Below, in pieces: positions 1-13,355 of a DNA stretch of 64,000 nucleotides; position 1 is the first letter of the stretch, and every line of letters begins with the position of its first letter. Under the pieces are notes generated by a model, which saw nothing but the letters and a program-made list of their open reading frames with translations, was not told the DNA's origin and ran no database searches. The stretch lies in contig NC_089274.1 of NCBI RefSeq assembly GCF_963678975.1, forward strand, positions 22,157,133-22,221,132, in the 5' to 3' direction. Source of the DNA: Dysidea avara (lineage: Eukaryota > Porifera > Demospongiae > Dictyoceratida > Dysideidae). Both the position numbers and the translations under genes were made by a program.

Positions 1-62
<62 letters not shown>
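1..62. repeat. (ATTG)n microsatellite at a duplication-unit boundary
   Basis: About 15 perfect ATTG units open the window. The same short TTGA/ATTG tract recurs near 6036-6050, 13717-13728 and 15081-15124, each time where one segmental-duplication unit ends and the next begins, so it marks the unit junction. Confidence 0.95.
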
Positions 63-1307
63 ACTGAGACATACTGGTATGTTCAGGAAAAATACCACAC
101 ATGTACATTGCAAATGTCAGAGTAAAAGCGAAAGTGGCAGGGCTCAGTCCTAAGGTGTTGCCTAGTCTAGATATGCTCCCCCAGAAAGGCAATTTTGTAA
201 TACTGTGCATGTGTAAGTTGCTATAGCTAGCTGTCTGACAAGCAGTTAGAAATAGGCACTGACTAAAAAAACACCTCTGTGATACTGTTTAACTCTTAAA
301 CATTGTAATGATGAGGTAAACTGTAAGGAATGTTTCCACAAAGAAAAACAAAGCTGAATGTAACAATAATTATTTTAAAGGTGCTTAATACAGACTGAGT
401 GGACATGAAGCTGATCTGCATGGGTGAAAGCACAGGTAGCAGAAAGGGCTACTATCTATGGCAAAACACAGGTTACAGTATAGGGTTGTTTTTATCAGTT
501 GTTGCCATTAAAACAAAATACTGAATGTTCACTATACTTTTGGTTAGTTTAGCTTCATAATCACTTTTGAGAGTTACTTTTTAAAATTTCAGCCAAAAGG
601 TGGTGAAGCTCTGTCACACCTACTCTGATGCCCTTGATGATGGTGCATACATATGTGTATGGACTCTAATTATGTCAGCTGTATACCATTAGCCCTTGCA
701 CCTCAACAGACCATCAGTCTAAAGACTGTGGGGAAGCCTCACCAAGCTGTGTTAAGTGAGCCTTCCTGCGGTCTATAATTTAACAGGATATGAAAAGTGA
801 AAAATCTAGTTGTTTAGTTCAACTTAGGATTCTCCAAATCCTTTAGACTTAGTCCATAAGTGACATGATGATCACAAAGATAACTTTGGGATCCTGTACA
901 CCGACCATAACAACCACCATCAGTTAATGGAGGATGAGTACTTTTAATTATGATGCTAAAGATTCATATTACATATTAATAACGAATGACTGCATGCATG
1001 CATTATTTAAATTTATGGGCACATGAAGCTTTGATTTTTTCCAATGTTTGGTAATGGACAGGAGTTTGGGGTTCCTGCTGCTGATAGATTTTGAAAATTA
1101 AAATGCTTCAAGATTTACTAGATTCATAATTTCATGGATATAGTACAAAATATTTTCAATATAGCTATGCTTGGTTCTCTTCAAGTCCTAAATGTTTATG
1201 GCTGGTCAGATATTGTAGTGATCCAAATTGAAATGAAAAGTTCAAGTTTAAATTCCAAGTCAGTCTTACATTTAGTTAGCTGTATAATTTCTGAATAATT
1301 ATTATGA

Positions 1308-1366
1308 ATGCTCTATTAGAAAACATCTGACTGCTCTATTAGAAAACATCTGACTGCTCTATTAGA
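1308..1366 (+). repeat. CTCTATTAGAG motif triplet (unit A)
   Basis: CTCTATTAGA starts at 1311, 1334 and 1357, giving three copies at exactly 23-bp spacing, each of the later ones preceded by CTGACTG. The same triplet with the same spacing is in unit B at 7106-7162, so it predates the duplication. Confidence 0.85.
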
Positions 1367-3097
1367 TTATCTTTCAGTGCTACCCTAATCATCTCTGCAG
1401 TGACAAGGTTTCACCAAAAGGCATGAGGCCTGTACAAGGATGCTTCTCAGATTAAAAAACTGACCATGTTCTCCTTTAATTCACTTTCGAGGAATCAATG
1501 TAAGTTAGTATATAGTTGTTAGCCATGCCATAAAATTAATTTTGCATCTGAAAATATGTCTCAACCATCAATTACTGAGAAGTTAAGAGGCCATTATGTT
1601 TTATTTTCAGTTATGTTCAGCCTGTTATATATGAGCAAAGGACAGTATAAGTAAGAAATGTCTCTGCAATTAATACATGGCCACAGAGAAGCCATAATGC
1701 ACTACCACAAATCAACACTTTGTACAGCATGCAAATAAAATGGCTAAGTCCAGGATGCATGTACTGTATGTACTGCAGTGAAAAATCAAGCCTGTAGCTT
1801 TAGTTGCAAACTCTTGCTATTATCGAGTTATGCTTGTCTGAAGGTATTAGTAGTAGATTATAAATTTGTATATGATCCCTAATACACAACTACGTAATAT
1901 AGAGAGAAATGTAACAATGCTTTCGATGATGTTATAGCAGAAAACTACAGGGTGTGGCAGTTGTAGTTATCACATGATATAGTGGCTGCACCTTTTACCA
2001 CACTATTGCAGTCTCACTGGTAATGGAGGTTTAGCATATTTATTTATTTGTTTGTAGCTTTATAGCATGCTCGCATAAATCACAATCACTGTTGAAGGCA
2101 TGCCAGCAACTGCTGTCTCGTGCTGGCATGCATGAGTGCATGACTAAACACAATGACAAGTATTAAAGTTGGTTGGAATGGGTTAGCTGCAGCAGCAGTA
2201 GCATGGGCACAGAACGTGAAATGTACAGGATTGAAATTATTAGTAAAGTGATTCCATAAGACCATGCATGTATTGTTAATTTTATGTTTCAGATCCCCTA
2301 CAGCACTGCTATGTCTCACCACCTAAATTCATGTAGTTTTGACCATGTTAATGTTAAAACCCAAAGCTGGACAGCTTTGATAAATATATAGTTAATCTGT
2401 TCTAGATCTACTATACTCTGCATGGCTGCCTTTAATTGCCTTCTTGCATATGCACTTAAACCATCATTCAGTAAAGAATCTGAATTTTGTTCTACAGGAT
2501 GTAAAATAAAGAAATATATATGTATTATCCCTCTGCCAATATTATATGCAACCATAGAGTTGAGACATAACACACCATGGTGTGATTTAAGGTAATAGAA
2601 AACAGGTCCACTTTATCAAAGATACTACTTTTGCATGAAAAATTTGATACATAGCTGCAGTAAGGACAGTAAACCATATAGCTGCAGTGATGTTGATAGG
2701 TATACCAGTAGTCAAAACTATATACTCATGTTCCATATGGGACCTGATTGTGTCACAACTTAGTGCATGAGGATATGTATAACTATACACTATCTGCATG
2801 GTTATATATACATATATCTTATGGATATCATAGTCTAATAGCATGCGTGCAGCTGTAGTTTATATGCATTGGAACTTTCAGATGTCACCTCTTGAAGTAC
2901 TACAACAATGTGTATTTATAAGTCACTGACATCATTACACACTTAATCTATATACATAGTGCCTAAAAATTAAGTATAGCTATATAAAAGTATACACAAT
3001 TTATATTATTTAATACTTATGAGAATATATACATGCAGTAAATATATTTGCTATTAGCTATAATATGCCTGCTTGGTTGTCACAAGTTACAAAATTA

Positions 3098-3961
3098 TCA
3101 CTCAGTTGCACAGTTGAAAGGACGTATTTTCATTTCTATCCAATTTGGGTTATAGTAATTGCCTCCAAAGCTGATTAATCCATATTGAGCAGGATTGTAC
3201 TGAGAGTTGAGATTGATGTTCCAACATTGGTTATACCACCATCCTCCATTACCAGTAGCACTGCCAACTTTCATTGCACAGTTTCCTGTCCTCCAACTGT
3301 CATTGTCATTATCATATGTGCTGAACTTCATGCCATTGAGGTAGTTTTGTGTTATGAATGGGTCAGAAAAAGTTTTACCGGTAAACCCATCAATAGTCAG
3401 TGGGTATTCTTCACAAGCACTTCCTACTCTAAACAGATTGTAGTGAAGGTAGGATCTGGTCTTGTTGGGAAATTCAAAATCCACTCTTAGTTCCCATTGG
3501 CCAGTTTGTGTAAGACAGTTCATAGTCTTGAGCCCATACCAGAATTCACCATTCAGATCTCCAAATCCTTTCTCATAGTCAGCCCATGATTGGTTAAAAT
3601 TCTCAGATCCATCTTTCCTTCTCTGTATCACTGTCCACCCTCCATTTGTTGTTGTAGTGTCACAGTACATATCAACTATTGATAGTCTCCCACTACACCA
3701 GCTGTTCATTTTGTATATGCCAGATGGTGATTGGTCAAAATTATTCTCCTTAAAACTACAGCAGTTATCCGAAGGTGGCAAACCACAAGGATATTGATGT
3801 TTTTCTGTATTTCTCTTAATTTCATTTATTTGTTGGTCACAGTATGTACTAACAATTATTCCAGTAGTGAACAATGTAAAGTGTTGTTGCCATTGTATAG
3901 TGAGATTTATCTGTATAGAATTATAGGATTCACATGTAGAGCTTATCTTCTGTGATACCAT
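3098..3961 (-). CDS. Fibrinogen-related domain (FReD) protein, copy 1, with frameshifted signal peptide
   Basis: This encodes a C-terminal fibrinogen (FReD) domain, the fold of ficolins and tachylectin-like lectins, which are usually secreted and bind acetylated glycans through a Ca2+-stabilised lobe. The domain shows the GGWTVIQRR-DGS core, GEFWYGL, the STYDNDND calcium-site motif and GGWWYNQCW. From CDQQINE onward it aligns end to end with the copies at 9493-10302 and 16707-17513. The N-terminus is odd. The start codon homologous to copy 2 is at 3893-3891, but 14 bases present in copy 2 are missing between 3872 and 3873, so that start reads into a stop after 14 codons. The FReD frame remains open upstream to an ATG at 3961, giving 287 aa without a convincing signal peptide. 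It is probably a recent pseudogene or a non-secreted variant; an upstream 5' exon cannot be excluded. Confidence 0.75.
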   Translation of the reverse strand: MVSQKISSTCESYNSIQINLTIQWQQHFTLFTTGIIVSTYCDQQINEIKRNTEKHQYPCGLPPSDNCCSFKENNFDQSPSGIYKMNSWCSGRLSIVDMYCDTTTTNGGWTVIQRRKDGSENFNQSWADYEKGFGDLNGEFWYGLKTMNCLTQTGQWELRVDFEFPNKTRSYLHYNLFRVGSACEEYPLTIDGFTGKTFSDPFITQNYLNGMKFSTYDNDNDSWRTGNCAMKVGSATGNGGWWYNQCWNINLNSQYNPAQYGLISFGGNYYNPNWIEMKIRPFNCATE

Positions 3962-6900
3962 TTCTATAATGCAGTCAGCTATATTGTTGAGCTATTCAAC
4001 ACTATTATAGTTTATATAAACTGTTGAGTTATACTGATATCAATGGACAAAACAAGTATCTGTATCAGCTGCATGCTAAACCATGCGTTAAACACTTTTT
4101 TCCTGATGCATGCAATACTGGTGGGCAATTTAATATTTTTCCTCAAGAGATATGATATGTCCATCTAGACCCATGAATGTTAGTGTACTTTATGCACAAG
4201 CTATACCAACCCCAACCTGGCGAGGCTGCTTTTTTTTTTCTTTGTGTATGGATGGGGAGGAGCCCACACAAAAGAAAAAGTGGTCTAACACTAACAAGAA
4301 CACACCCTAATTCCCTTATCATCACTAGCTATGCTGCAGCCAGTTAATACTACCAATATCAAACTTGATAGGATGTCAAACTCATAGAGGAATGGTTGGT
4401 ATATATAACTCTTATTATTTGATATGCATATCTGTGTGCTACTACTGCTATAAGTAGGTACCTCTTAGCAGGAATAACACTGCACACAAAGAAGTGTAAA
4501 AGTTCCAATTATTTTTTTTTCACTAAACCTCCCAGTCCATATAGCTAACTGTAATAACTCAGGTCTTCTGGTTTATTACATCATAGCAAGGTATACAACT
4601 CAATAGACCCTTGAACTTTATACAGAGCCTCCTAGATACAGTATTAATCTCTAACTGTGTAGCTGCTAACTAGCACCTGCTGGCATAACCAGCAGTTACT
4701 GTTTTATAGCGTATATAGTATATTTGCTGAACAATCAAACAACTGTTGCAACACATCTCAAGAAGTGCATATATATATCTTGCTCTTTTTATAAGATCCT
4801 ATGGTAGCTTTATTATCCTATATAACTATTACATTAACTCAAAGATGCTGACAGAAAAGTTGCTGGGATAGATAAGTAGATAAATGTAGTCCAGTTGACT
4901 ATTAATGATAATACTGCACCATTTATAGGTGTATAAAGGTTTATCTTACAGTGACCTTGTAGAAGATTGAGGCCTTGCCCTATATGTATGTCTGACTGCC
5001 CATTTGTCATTTTAGTGACCTTACAATAGTGGTGTATTGTATTGGCAATCAAATGAAGTTTCAATTTACAGTCTTGTTGATATATCAGTAGGGGTTGTTA
5101 TCATACTTATAACCTTTAACATCATGAGATACGTAGTTGGGGGAGGAAATGAATTCATGGGGAGTATACTAGGAAATGAACAATTTTATTCACAGAATGT
5201 GAGTGACTAGTCACAGCAGATACAATAAACATATGAGAGTGAGTTTTAGAGGGAAAGTTTTTGCCAAATAACATAAAGAGTATAGTTATGTGAACTGGCT
5301 AGTCTTTGTGTAGTGTAAGAGTGTACACTAGATGGCCACTGAACATAGTCATATCATTAAAGAACCAAGAGTGTTGCATTAAATGCACACCATGCATATG
5401 TGCATCTCAGTAGCCAATGTGCTTATAGAGATGCTCATGTGTGTCAGTGCCGAACCAGTATTTGGTATAATGTGGAATGTATTGGAAACAACTGAATGGT
5501 CTTTGAAATCTGTACTAGGTAGCTATTCTGAAAACCTTCTCTTATTACAGATGATCATACAGGATATGATGGTGTGGTATATAGGTATAAGTTTGGTCAA
5601 TGATAGTGCCACAACACATTGTAGCTTATTATATGACATCATCTGTAATGACATGCAAACTGTTAATGTAGCCTGTAAAAGGACAATGTGTAAAAATCTT
5701 CATTTTCCTAATCAGTTCTTGATGATAGCCTGTTACATAATCCCTTTCATGTTTATTTTTTTATCATACACAATAACAGTTATCTCTGATGTACTAATCC
5801 AAGTATCTTCAAACAAAAGATCCATATAGTTCCATATCAACCATACAGTTATTCATATGGGCTTCAAATGGTATTAACTGCTGTGTCTATAATTTTGAGA
5901 TCACTAAAAGACTAGATAAAAGATATTAAAAGCCTCACTATTTATTTTTATTATGAACACTTGGCAATTATGTGTCCAATTAATTCATCAATTCATGACC
6001 ACTAATAGCTGTATACAGGTACATGCGTGATCTATTTATTGATTGATTGAAAGTTAAGTTACCTAGTCAAGGGGTCTGGGGATATTCTCTTCCAGAAAAA
6101 CTTTAGACATTTCAAGATGATATCTGGAGGCAATTTTGGACTGTAATACTGTTGCAAGTTGTTATAGCTAGCAGTCTGACAAGTGGTTAGGGATAGGCAC
6201 TGACCAAACAACATCTTTGTAATATTGTTAAACATTATAATGAAGAAGTAAACTGTAACCACAAAGAAAAACAATGCCAAAGCTGAATATAGCAATAATT
6301 GTTTTAGAAGTGCTTAATACAGACTGAGTGGACATGAAAATGCTCTGGGTGAAAACATAGATACAGAAAGGGGCACGAATTGTGTACTATCTATGATGTA
6401 AGACAGGTTACAATTGTGTTACTTTTATCAATTGTTGTCATTAAAACAAAAATACTGTATGTTTCCTATACTTGTGGTTAGCTTGGCTTCATAATCAAGT
6501 TTGACAGTTATTTCAACCAAAAGGTGGTGAAGCTCTACTCTGATACCCTTGATGATGGTGTATATATGTATGGACTCTAAACTGTATGCTGTTACCATTA
6601 CCTTGCAAATATCAATAGACCATCAGTCTAAAGGTTGTGGGGAAGCCTCACCAAGCTGTGTTTTGTGAGCCTTCCTGTGTGGTCTATAATTTCATAGGAT
6701 TTGAGAAGTGAAATATCTTGTTGTTTACTTTAACTTAGGGTTCCCCAAAGCCTTTAGATTTAGTCCATGAGTAATATGATGATCACAAAGAAAGGATCCT
6801 GTACACTGACCAAAACAGCCACCATCAGGTTGAATACTTTTAATTGCCACTGACAGATTAGAGCTTCAAAATTTACTAGACTCATGATTTCATGGATATA

Positions 6901-7105
6901 ATATAAACTATTTTCAATATAACTATGCTTGGTTTCCTTTAAGTCCTAAGTGTTTATGGCTGGTCAGGTATTGAAGTGATCAAAATTCTCCAATTGAAAT
7001 GAAGAGCTCAAGATTTAGCATAGTTTAAATTTCAAGTCAGTCTAACATTTAGCTAGCTATATTATTCCTGAAAACCCATCATAAAATTGTATTCCGCTAG
7101 GGATG

Positions 7106-7162
7106 TTCTATTAGAGTAGTCTTGACTGCTCTATTAGAATACATCTGACTGCTTTATTAGAG
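7106..7162 (+). repeat. CTCTATTAGAG motif triplet (unit B)
   Basis: The cores TTCTATTAGAG, CTCTATTAGAA and CTTTATTAGAG start at 7106, 7129 and 7152, keeping the 23-bp spacing of the unit A triplet at 1308-1366 despite base changes. Confidence 0.85.
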
Positions 7163-7349
7163 TATCTTTCAGGTTGATTAATCTTCTCCGCAGTGACAAG
7201 GTTTCATCAAAAGGTTTGAAGCTTGCACAAGGGTACTTCCCAGATTGCAAAAACAAGTACAGTGTACAGATAAAAAAACTGCTCTTGTTCTCCTTTAATT
7301 CAATTTTTTGAGGAATTAATGTAAGTTTCTTATTACACAGTATATAGTT

Positions 7350-7997
7350 CTACTGCCCTGCCCTGCCCTGCCGGTCCCCCTATTCTGCATAACTGAAAAC
7401 TCTCACAATTTCACCAAGAGACTCAAGTTTTTGGGCCTCTTGACTTCTCAGGGTGTCACAGTCATGTACTAATTTCTCTAAGCCACACTTTTAATTTCAA
7501 AAATTCTTGGTTTCGACTGGCTCAAACCCACTACTGAAAATATTTCATATAAGAACTCTCAGTCTCTATATGCAGCCTATATCAATCAATTCCTAACATA
7601 TGTTTAAAATTTCAGCTTTTTGAGTAAAAATTCAATTTCAGAATACATAATTTTCCTGGGGAGTGCCCTCAGACCTCCCTAGCTAGTTCATGTGTATGTG
7701 CATGAGTCCCACCAAATGATTGTGGGGCTTATTTTGTAGAATACATGCTGCTGGGAATCATGCTTGGGTTGTCTCAAGGTTAACTTTCGTTCCAAATTGA
7801 GAGGCCTGATCTGATAGTCTAGTGCTCCTGCTGCAAGCTAAAAAGTTAAAAGGGGTTTCCAGAACCTCAGGTAACCTCCAAATATTCCACTGTTAGTTTA
7901 TGATCTGTAATCCAACTTGAATTCCTTATGCTTGTTTGTTTACCTTTTATGGCTGGTGAACATACGCAAACTGCATCAAATCAAAGAACAGCGCTAG
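7350..7997. mobile_element. Insertion specific to unit B (unclassified, hAT-like fragment?)
   Basis: Unit A runs directly from TATATAGTT to AGCCATGCC (about 1511-1526), whereas unit B has about 650 extra bases between the matching words. The insert opens with a (CCCTG)n run at about 7354-7371. It contains a block near 7650-7690 (cctggggagtgccctcaga) that resembles the GC-rich block at 20975-21010 and the hAT-like interiors elsewhere. No ORF or clear terminal repeat was seen. Confidence 0.5.
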
Positions 7998-9492
7998 CCA
8001 TGTCAAAAATTAATTTTGCATCTTAAAATGTGCCCCAACCATCAATTACTGAGAAGTGAAGAGGCCATTGTGCTTCATTTTCAATTATGTTCAGCCTGTT
8101 ATATACAAGCTAAAACAATACAAGAAATGTCTCAGCAATTAATCTAGTCAAATACAGATGATAATTCCCACAGACTAATGCACTACCATGAATCAACACC
8201 TTGTGCAGCAAAAAAAAGGGTATGTCCAGGATGCATGCATTGTATGTACTGCAGTATGCCAAAAGGCAGTGAAAAATCAAACCTGTAGCCTTAGCTATTA
8301 TTGAGTTACTGAAGACATTAGTAAGTTAGCCAGCAGATTAAAATTTTGTCCACGATCCCTAATATACAGCTACTATAGTGAGAGATGCTGCTCAATGACA
8401 ATGCTTTTGATGACGTTATATATAGAAAACTACAGGGTGTGGCAGTTGTAGTGATCACATTATATAGTGGCTACACCTTTTACCACTGTTTGCAGCGTCA
8501 CTGGTAATGAGGATTGAGTGTTTTATAGCATATATTTATCTGTTTATATTTTTATAGCTTTACAGCATGCTTGTATAAATTACAATCCATGCCAGCAACT
8601 GCCGTCTGGTGCTGGCATCCATGAGTACACAATTTAACACAATGACAAGTATTGAAGTTGGTGGAATGGGTTAGCGGTAGCATGGGCACAGAATGTGAAA
8701 TGTGCAGGATTGAAATTGCCATTAGTAAAGTGATTCCATAAGGCCATGCACTTTTATGTTTCAGATCCTCCGCTACACTGCTGTGTGTCACCAAATTTTG
8801 ACCATTTTATTGTTTAAACCTAAAGCCGGACAGTTTGATAAACAGTTAATCTGTTCTACATGTACTTTGCATGGCTTCCTTTAAAACATTGCCATCATGC
8901 ATATACACTTAAACCATCATCTAATAAAGAATTTGAATTTTGTTCCACAGGATGAGAAGCATTATCCCTCCATATACAATCATAGGGTTTTGTTAAAACC
9001 TAACATACCATGGCATGATTTAAGGTAATGGAAAACAGGTCCACTTAATGAAAGATTAATACTTTTGCATGAAACATTTAGTAACCACATGGCTGTAGTG
9101 ATGTTGATAGGTAGTCAAAACTATATGCTCAAGTTATTATATCTCCATATGGGACCTGATCAGCCTGTGGTGTGGCACAAGTTAGTGCATGAGGACATGG
9201 ATAAGTATAGACTATCTGCATGGTTATACATTTGTCTTCTGGGTACAGTATTATAGTCTAGTTACGTGCATGCAGCTGTAATTCATATGCATTGTGCTTG
9301 CATGCTTTCAGATATCACCTCTTGAGGTACTACAACAATGTGTAGTTATATAGGTCATTGATTATTTTGTTAAACGCTTAATCTATACAAGTAGCTATAA
9401 TTACATTTAAATTATTATTATTTAGTGTCTATGAGAATATTATACTATTAGCTATAATATGCCTGCCTGGTTGTCACAAGTTAGCAAAGTTA

Positions 9493-10302
9493 TCACTGAG
9501 TTGCACAGTTGAGAGGACGTATTTTCATTTCTATCCAACTTGGGTTATAGTAATTGCCTTCAAAGCCAATTAATCCATATTGAGTAGGATTGTACTGAGA
9601 GTTGAGATTGATGTACCAACAGTTGTTATACCACCATCCTCCATTACCAGTAGCATTTCCAACTTTCATTGCACAGTTTCCTGTCCTTTGTTTATCATTG
9701 TCATTATCATATGTGCTGAACTTCATTCCATTGAGATGATGACGTGAAGAGAATGGATCGGTAGGAGTTTCACCAGTAAACCCACCAATAGTCAGTGGGT
9801 ATTCTTCACTAGCACTTCCTACTCTAAACAGATTGTAGTGAAGGTAGGATCTGGTCTTGTTGGGAAATTCAAAATCAACTCTTAGTTCCCATTGGCCAGT
9901 TTGTGTAAGACAGTTCATGGCCTTAAGCCCATACCAGAATTCACCATTCAGGTCTCCAAATCCTTTCTCATAGTCAGCCCATGATCGGTTAAAATTTTCA
10001 GATCCATCTTTCCTCCTCTGTATCACTGTCCATCCTCCATTTGCTGTTGTAGTGTCACAGTACATACCAACTATTGACAGTCTCCCACTACACCAGCTGT
10101 TCATTTTGTATACACCAGGTGGAGATTGGTCAAAATGATTCTCCTTAAAACTACAGCAGTTGTCCGAAGGTGGCAAACCACAAGGATATTGACGTTTTTC
10201 TGTACTTCTCTTAATTTCATTTATTTGTTGGTCACAGTGTGTAATAGCAATTATTCCAGTGGTGAACAATGAGATGAGGATAATGTAAAGTGTTGTTACC
10301 AT
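9493..10302 (-). CDS. Secreted fibrinogen-related domain (FReD) protein, copy 2
   Basis: This is an intact single-exon gene of 269 aa. Residues 1-22 form a hydrophobic signal peptide (LYIILISLFTTGIIAIT), so the product is probably secreted as a lectin-like protein. A short Cys-containing linker (C23, C41, C49, C50) leads into a full FReD at about 55-266. The FReD has GGWTVIQRR at 89-97, GEFWYGL at 120-126, the calcium-site motif YDNDND at 198-203, and the GGWWYNNCW pocket segment at 221-229. Cys 210 and Cys 228 are placed as in family disulfides. The start is chosen because it gives the signal peptide and sits in a good context (ACAATGG). A conserved AG just upstream, which matches a pyrimidine-rich stretch in copy 3, could be a 5'UTR splice acceptor. 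Its closest relatives here are copies 1 and 3. The native ligand is unknown. Confidence 0.9.
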   Translation of the reverse strand: MVTTLYIILISLFTTGIIAITHCDQQINEIKRSTEKRQYPCGLPPSDNCCSFKENHFDQSPPGVYKMNSWCSGRLSIVGMYCDTTTANGGWTVIQRRKDGSENFNRSWADYEKGFGDLNGEFWYGLKAMNCLTQTGQWELRVDFEFPNKTRSYLHYNLFRVGSASEEYPLTIGGFTGETPTDPFSSRHHLNGMKFSTYDNDNDKQRTGNCAMKVGNATGNGGWWYNNCWYINLNSQYNPTQYGLIGFEGNYYNPSWIEMKIRPLNCATQ

Positions 10303-12224
10303 TGTGTATAGATTTATCTGTAGAATATAGAAATCACATGTATAGCTTATCTTCTGTGGTACTATTTCTATTATGCAGTCAGCTATATAGTTGGGCTCTT
10401 CAACACTATTATAGTTTATAAACTGTTGAGATTATTAAGTTATACTGATACAAATGGGCAAAGCAAGTATCTATATCAGCTACATGCTAAGCCATGCGTT
10501 AAACACTTTTTTTTCTTTGATACATGCAATATTGGTGGATAGTCTAAACTAATTTTTTCTCAAGAGATATGATGTATCCATCTAGGCCCGTGAATGTAAG
10601 ATGCATCAAGCTATATGTACATCTAGTCACAATGTCTTGTAGGACTTGCAAACTGCTCTTTTCTTTTTGTGTGTGGATGGCAAGGAGTCCACACATAAGA
10701 AAAAGTAGTCTAGACACTTCAGACTAAGAACACATGCGCCCTATAATTCCCTTATCTTCAGTATAGCTATGCTGCAGTCAGTTAATACTACTAATTATCA
10801 AACTTGACATGGTGTCAAACTCAATTAAGTTAAGTCGTACTCACAGAAGATAGGTATAACTCTTATTATTTGATATCTGTGTGCTGCTACTATACAGGTA
10901 TATACCTCTTAGCAGGAATAACACTACACATAAAGTGGTGCAAACCGATTCCAACCATTGTCACTAAACCTCTAAGTCTATCTAGTTAATAATAATTTAG
11001 CTCCTTCTGGTTTAAAAATCATAACACCAGTTTTAAAATAGAAGTCATTATAAGTCAGTGATGCTTCAGATATGTATTTTGAACAGTTCACAGACCCTCA
11101 ATCTTAGATACAATATTAATCTCTGTGTAGCTGCTGACACGCACCTGCTGGCATTACCAACACATCTCAGCAGTTACCGTTATATAACTACATAATACAT
11201 TTGCTGAACAATCTAACAACTGCTGGAACATATCTCAAGTGTACATGTATTGCTCTTTTTATAAGATCCTGCTCTTGTATGGCATTGTACCTATCCTATA
11301 ATTACAACTATTGCATTAACTCACAGATACTGATAGAAAATTGCTGGGATAAGTTCTAGTAGATAAGTAGATTAATTATTTTAAAAGTAGTCCAGTTGAC
11401 TAGTAATGATAATACTGCACTATTTATAGGTGTATAAAGGTTTATCTTATGGTGACCTTATAGAAGATTGAGGCCTTACCCTATACATACATCAGACTGC
11501 CCATTGTCATTTTGGTGACCTTAATGCTACACAATAGTAGTGTATTGTATTGACAATCAAATGCAGTTTCAATATACAGTCTTGTTGATACACATTCAAT
11601 ATCTAAGCTGTTATTCTCATATAGTTAACCTTTGAGATAGTAGGGGGGAGAAATGAATACATGTATATATGGGGAAATGAACAGAATGTGAGTAAGTAGC
11701 TAGTCACAACAGATAAAATGACCTGTATAAGAATAAATCTTAGAGAGGGAATTTTTTGTCAAATAAGGGGTTGTGTAGCTATGTGGACTAGACTAAACAT
11801 CTCTGTACTGAACATAGGCATTGCAAGTTGCTGTATGTACTATTTTAAGAACCAAATTAAGAGTGCACTTCTGCATAATATAGGCACACCATACATTTCA
11901 GTTAAAGAAATATTGTGTATGATCTGATGGTGGTTGAAAATCTGTGGCTTTCTTTATCTTGTTTCACATCCCTACTCAGATGTAAAATTTCTACACTTGC
12001 TTGTTTACCTTTCTTGTAAAATATGGTGGACCACATCAATACACTTCCATGTGTACAGGACCAGTATTTGTTATGATGTGGAATGTATTGGAAGCAACTC
12101 AATGATCTTTGAAATCTGCACTATAGCTGGGTAGCTATTATGAAAACCTAATGATGATGGTATACTATAGGTATATAAGCTTTGGTCAATGATAGAGTCA
12201 TCTGTAATGCCATGCAGCAAACTA

Positions 12225-13355
12225 CAGAGGCGAATCTAGGATTTTTAGAAGGCAGTTTCCAGTGGTAATAGATGGGGGTCTGGGAGCACAGCCCCCAGAT
12301 ACTGACAAGGTTTTAAGTTTACAATGCTTTAATGAAACTTACTGAATATTTTACAGAGTTTCTGATCTACTGATGCTTACTAGCATTTAATATGTCATGT
12401 TTTCACCGATAGTTATGTAGTTAGCTATGATATAGATTGGTCTACTGAATCTTTATGATTAGCTTCAAGTGTATTTAGCTAGCTTTATAGCTAGTCATGA
12501 TCAACTCTTTGCTTCTTCATAGCTACTTGGCATTTCTGCTTCATTATCACTATTACCATCACCTTCTATATCTTGCTCTGTAGTCTTGGAAGGTTTACTG
12601 CTATGTCAATAACAGGGGTGGAGAACATTACTAAATAGTACTCTAACTAAGGGGGAAGGGGGAGTGGAGGAAAAGTCACATGGGGTGGTCAAGATTCAGG
12701 AAGTATCTAAGAATCATTAACTGCACCTTAGTGTGTAAATCATAATATTAGGGCATATATAATGTGTACATTAACATTAAACCCTGTTGGGTGATCGCTA
12801 ATTAACAAATAAATATGCCTCACAGGAAAATTTTGAAAGTTGAGGTTTTGAGAACAATTTCAATGGTGCTTGCGTACATGAATACAGTATTCTTCAATGA
12901 CTGTCATTAAGTACTGTACAAGTAGATATCAATAAATGAAAGGCCTTTGAAATACACACATAAATTTGTAAAGATACATCTCTAATAGCAGATAATTTTG
13001 GTTAAATTGCATCCTAAAAACGAATAAATTGCGGAACTAGTGTCATGTGTAATGTTTCAACTGAATGTTCTATTAGAAGAGATGACTGTTCTATTAGAGT
13101 ATCTCGATCTTATGCTAAATACTTGTGAGCCTTGAGTTTTACTGCAAGAATAGTGAAAGTATCAGTTAGCAGATGAGCATTGGTGCATGAGTATGATTCG
13201 TGTGTTTACTATGTCCTATGGGTTTATAGTTGTACTAGTTAAGGAAGAATCAGTATAACATGAGGCATAGTATTAGTTGCCTAATGGCTTGACAGCTGTT
13301 CTGAAGTAAGTCCAGGGTTTCTGGACTTCCCAAAAACTCCCTAAAATTGCCCCTG
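12225..13355. mobile_element. Non-autonomous hAT-like insertion in unit B
   Basis: It interrupts sequence that is continuous in unit A (about 5655-5690) and unit C (about 14680-14730). The ends read CAGAGGCGAATCTAGG and, inverted, CAGGGGCAATTTTAGG, in the style of hAT termini. No intact 8-bp target duplication is left. The interior holds a GC-rich block (about 12265-12300), a further element-like start (caggggtggagaac, about 12615) and a motif doublet at 13068-13099. There is no transposase ORF. Confidence 0.6.

Larger units (their letters stand above)
1..6036. repeat. Segmental duplication unit A (contains FReD copy 1)
   Basis: Nearly the whole stretch is colinear with 6037-13718. Examples are the block at 580-780 against 6520-6690, 1560-1700 against 8030-8130, 2040-2860 against 8530-9260, and 4830-5070 against 11320-11570. 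The only convincing gene is the FReD gene at 3098-3961. The other gene-free stretches (63-3097 and 3962-6036) hold diverged duplicated DNA without codon-like conservation. The right end, around 5690-6000, is shared with 13395-13700 and 14740-15070. Confidence 0.85.

Noticed and set aside
3185-3490. Plus-strand ORFs opposite the FReD genes (also 3731-3955, 17052-17291, 37758-37979)
   Set aside because: Antisense shadows of the conserved FReD codons.
5383-5829. 148-codon plus-strand ORF at the right end of unit A
   Set aside because: The homologous DNA at 12040-13560 and 14450-14840 carries indels and stops in all frames, so the frame is not conserved; it looks like noncoding unit-end sequence.
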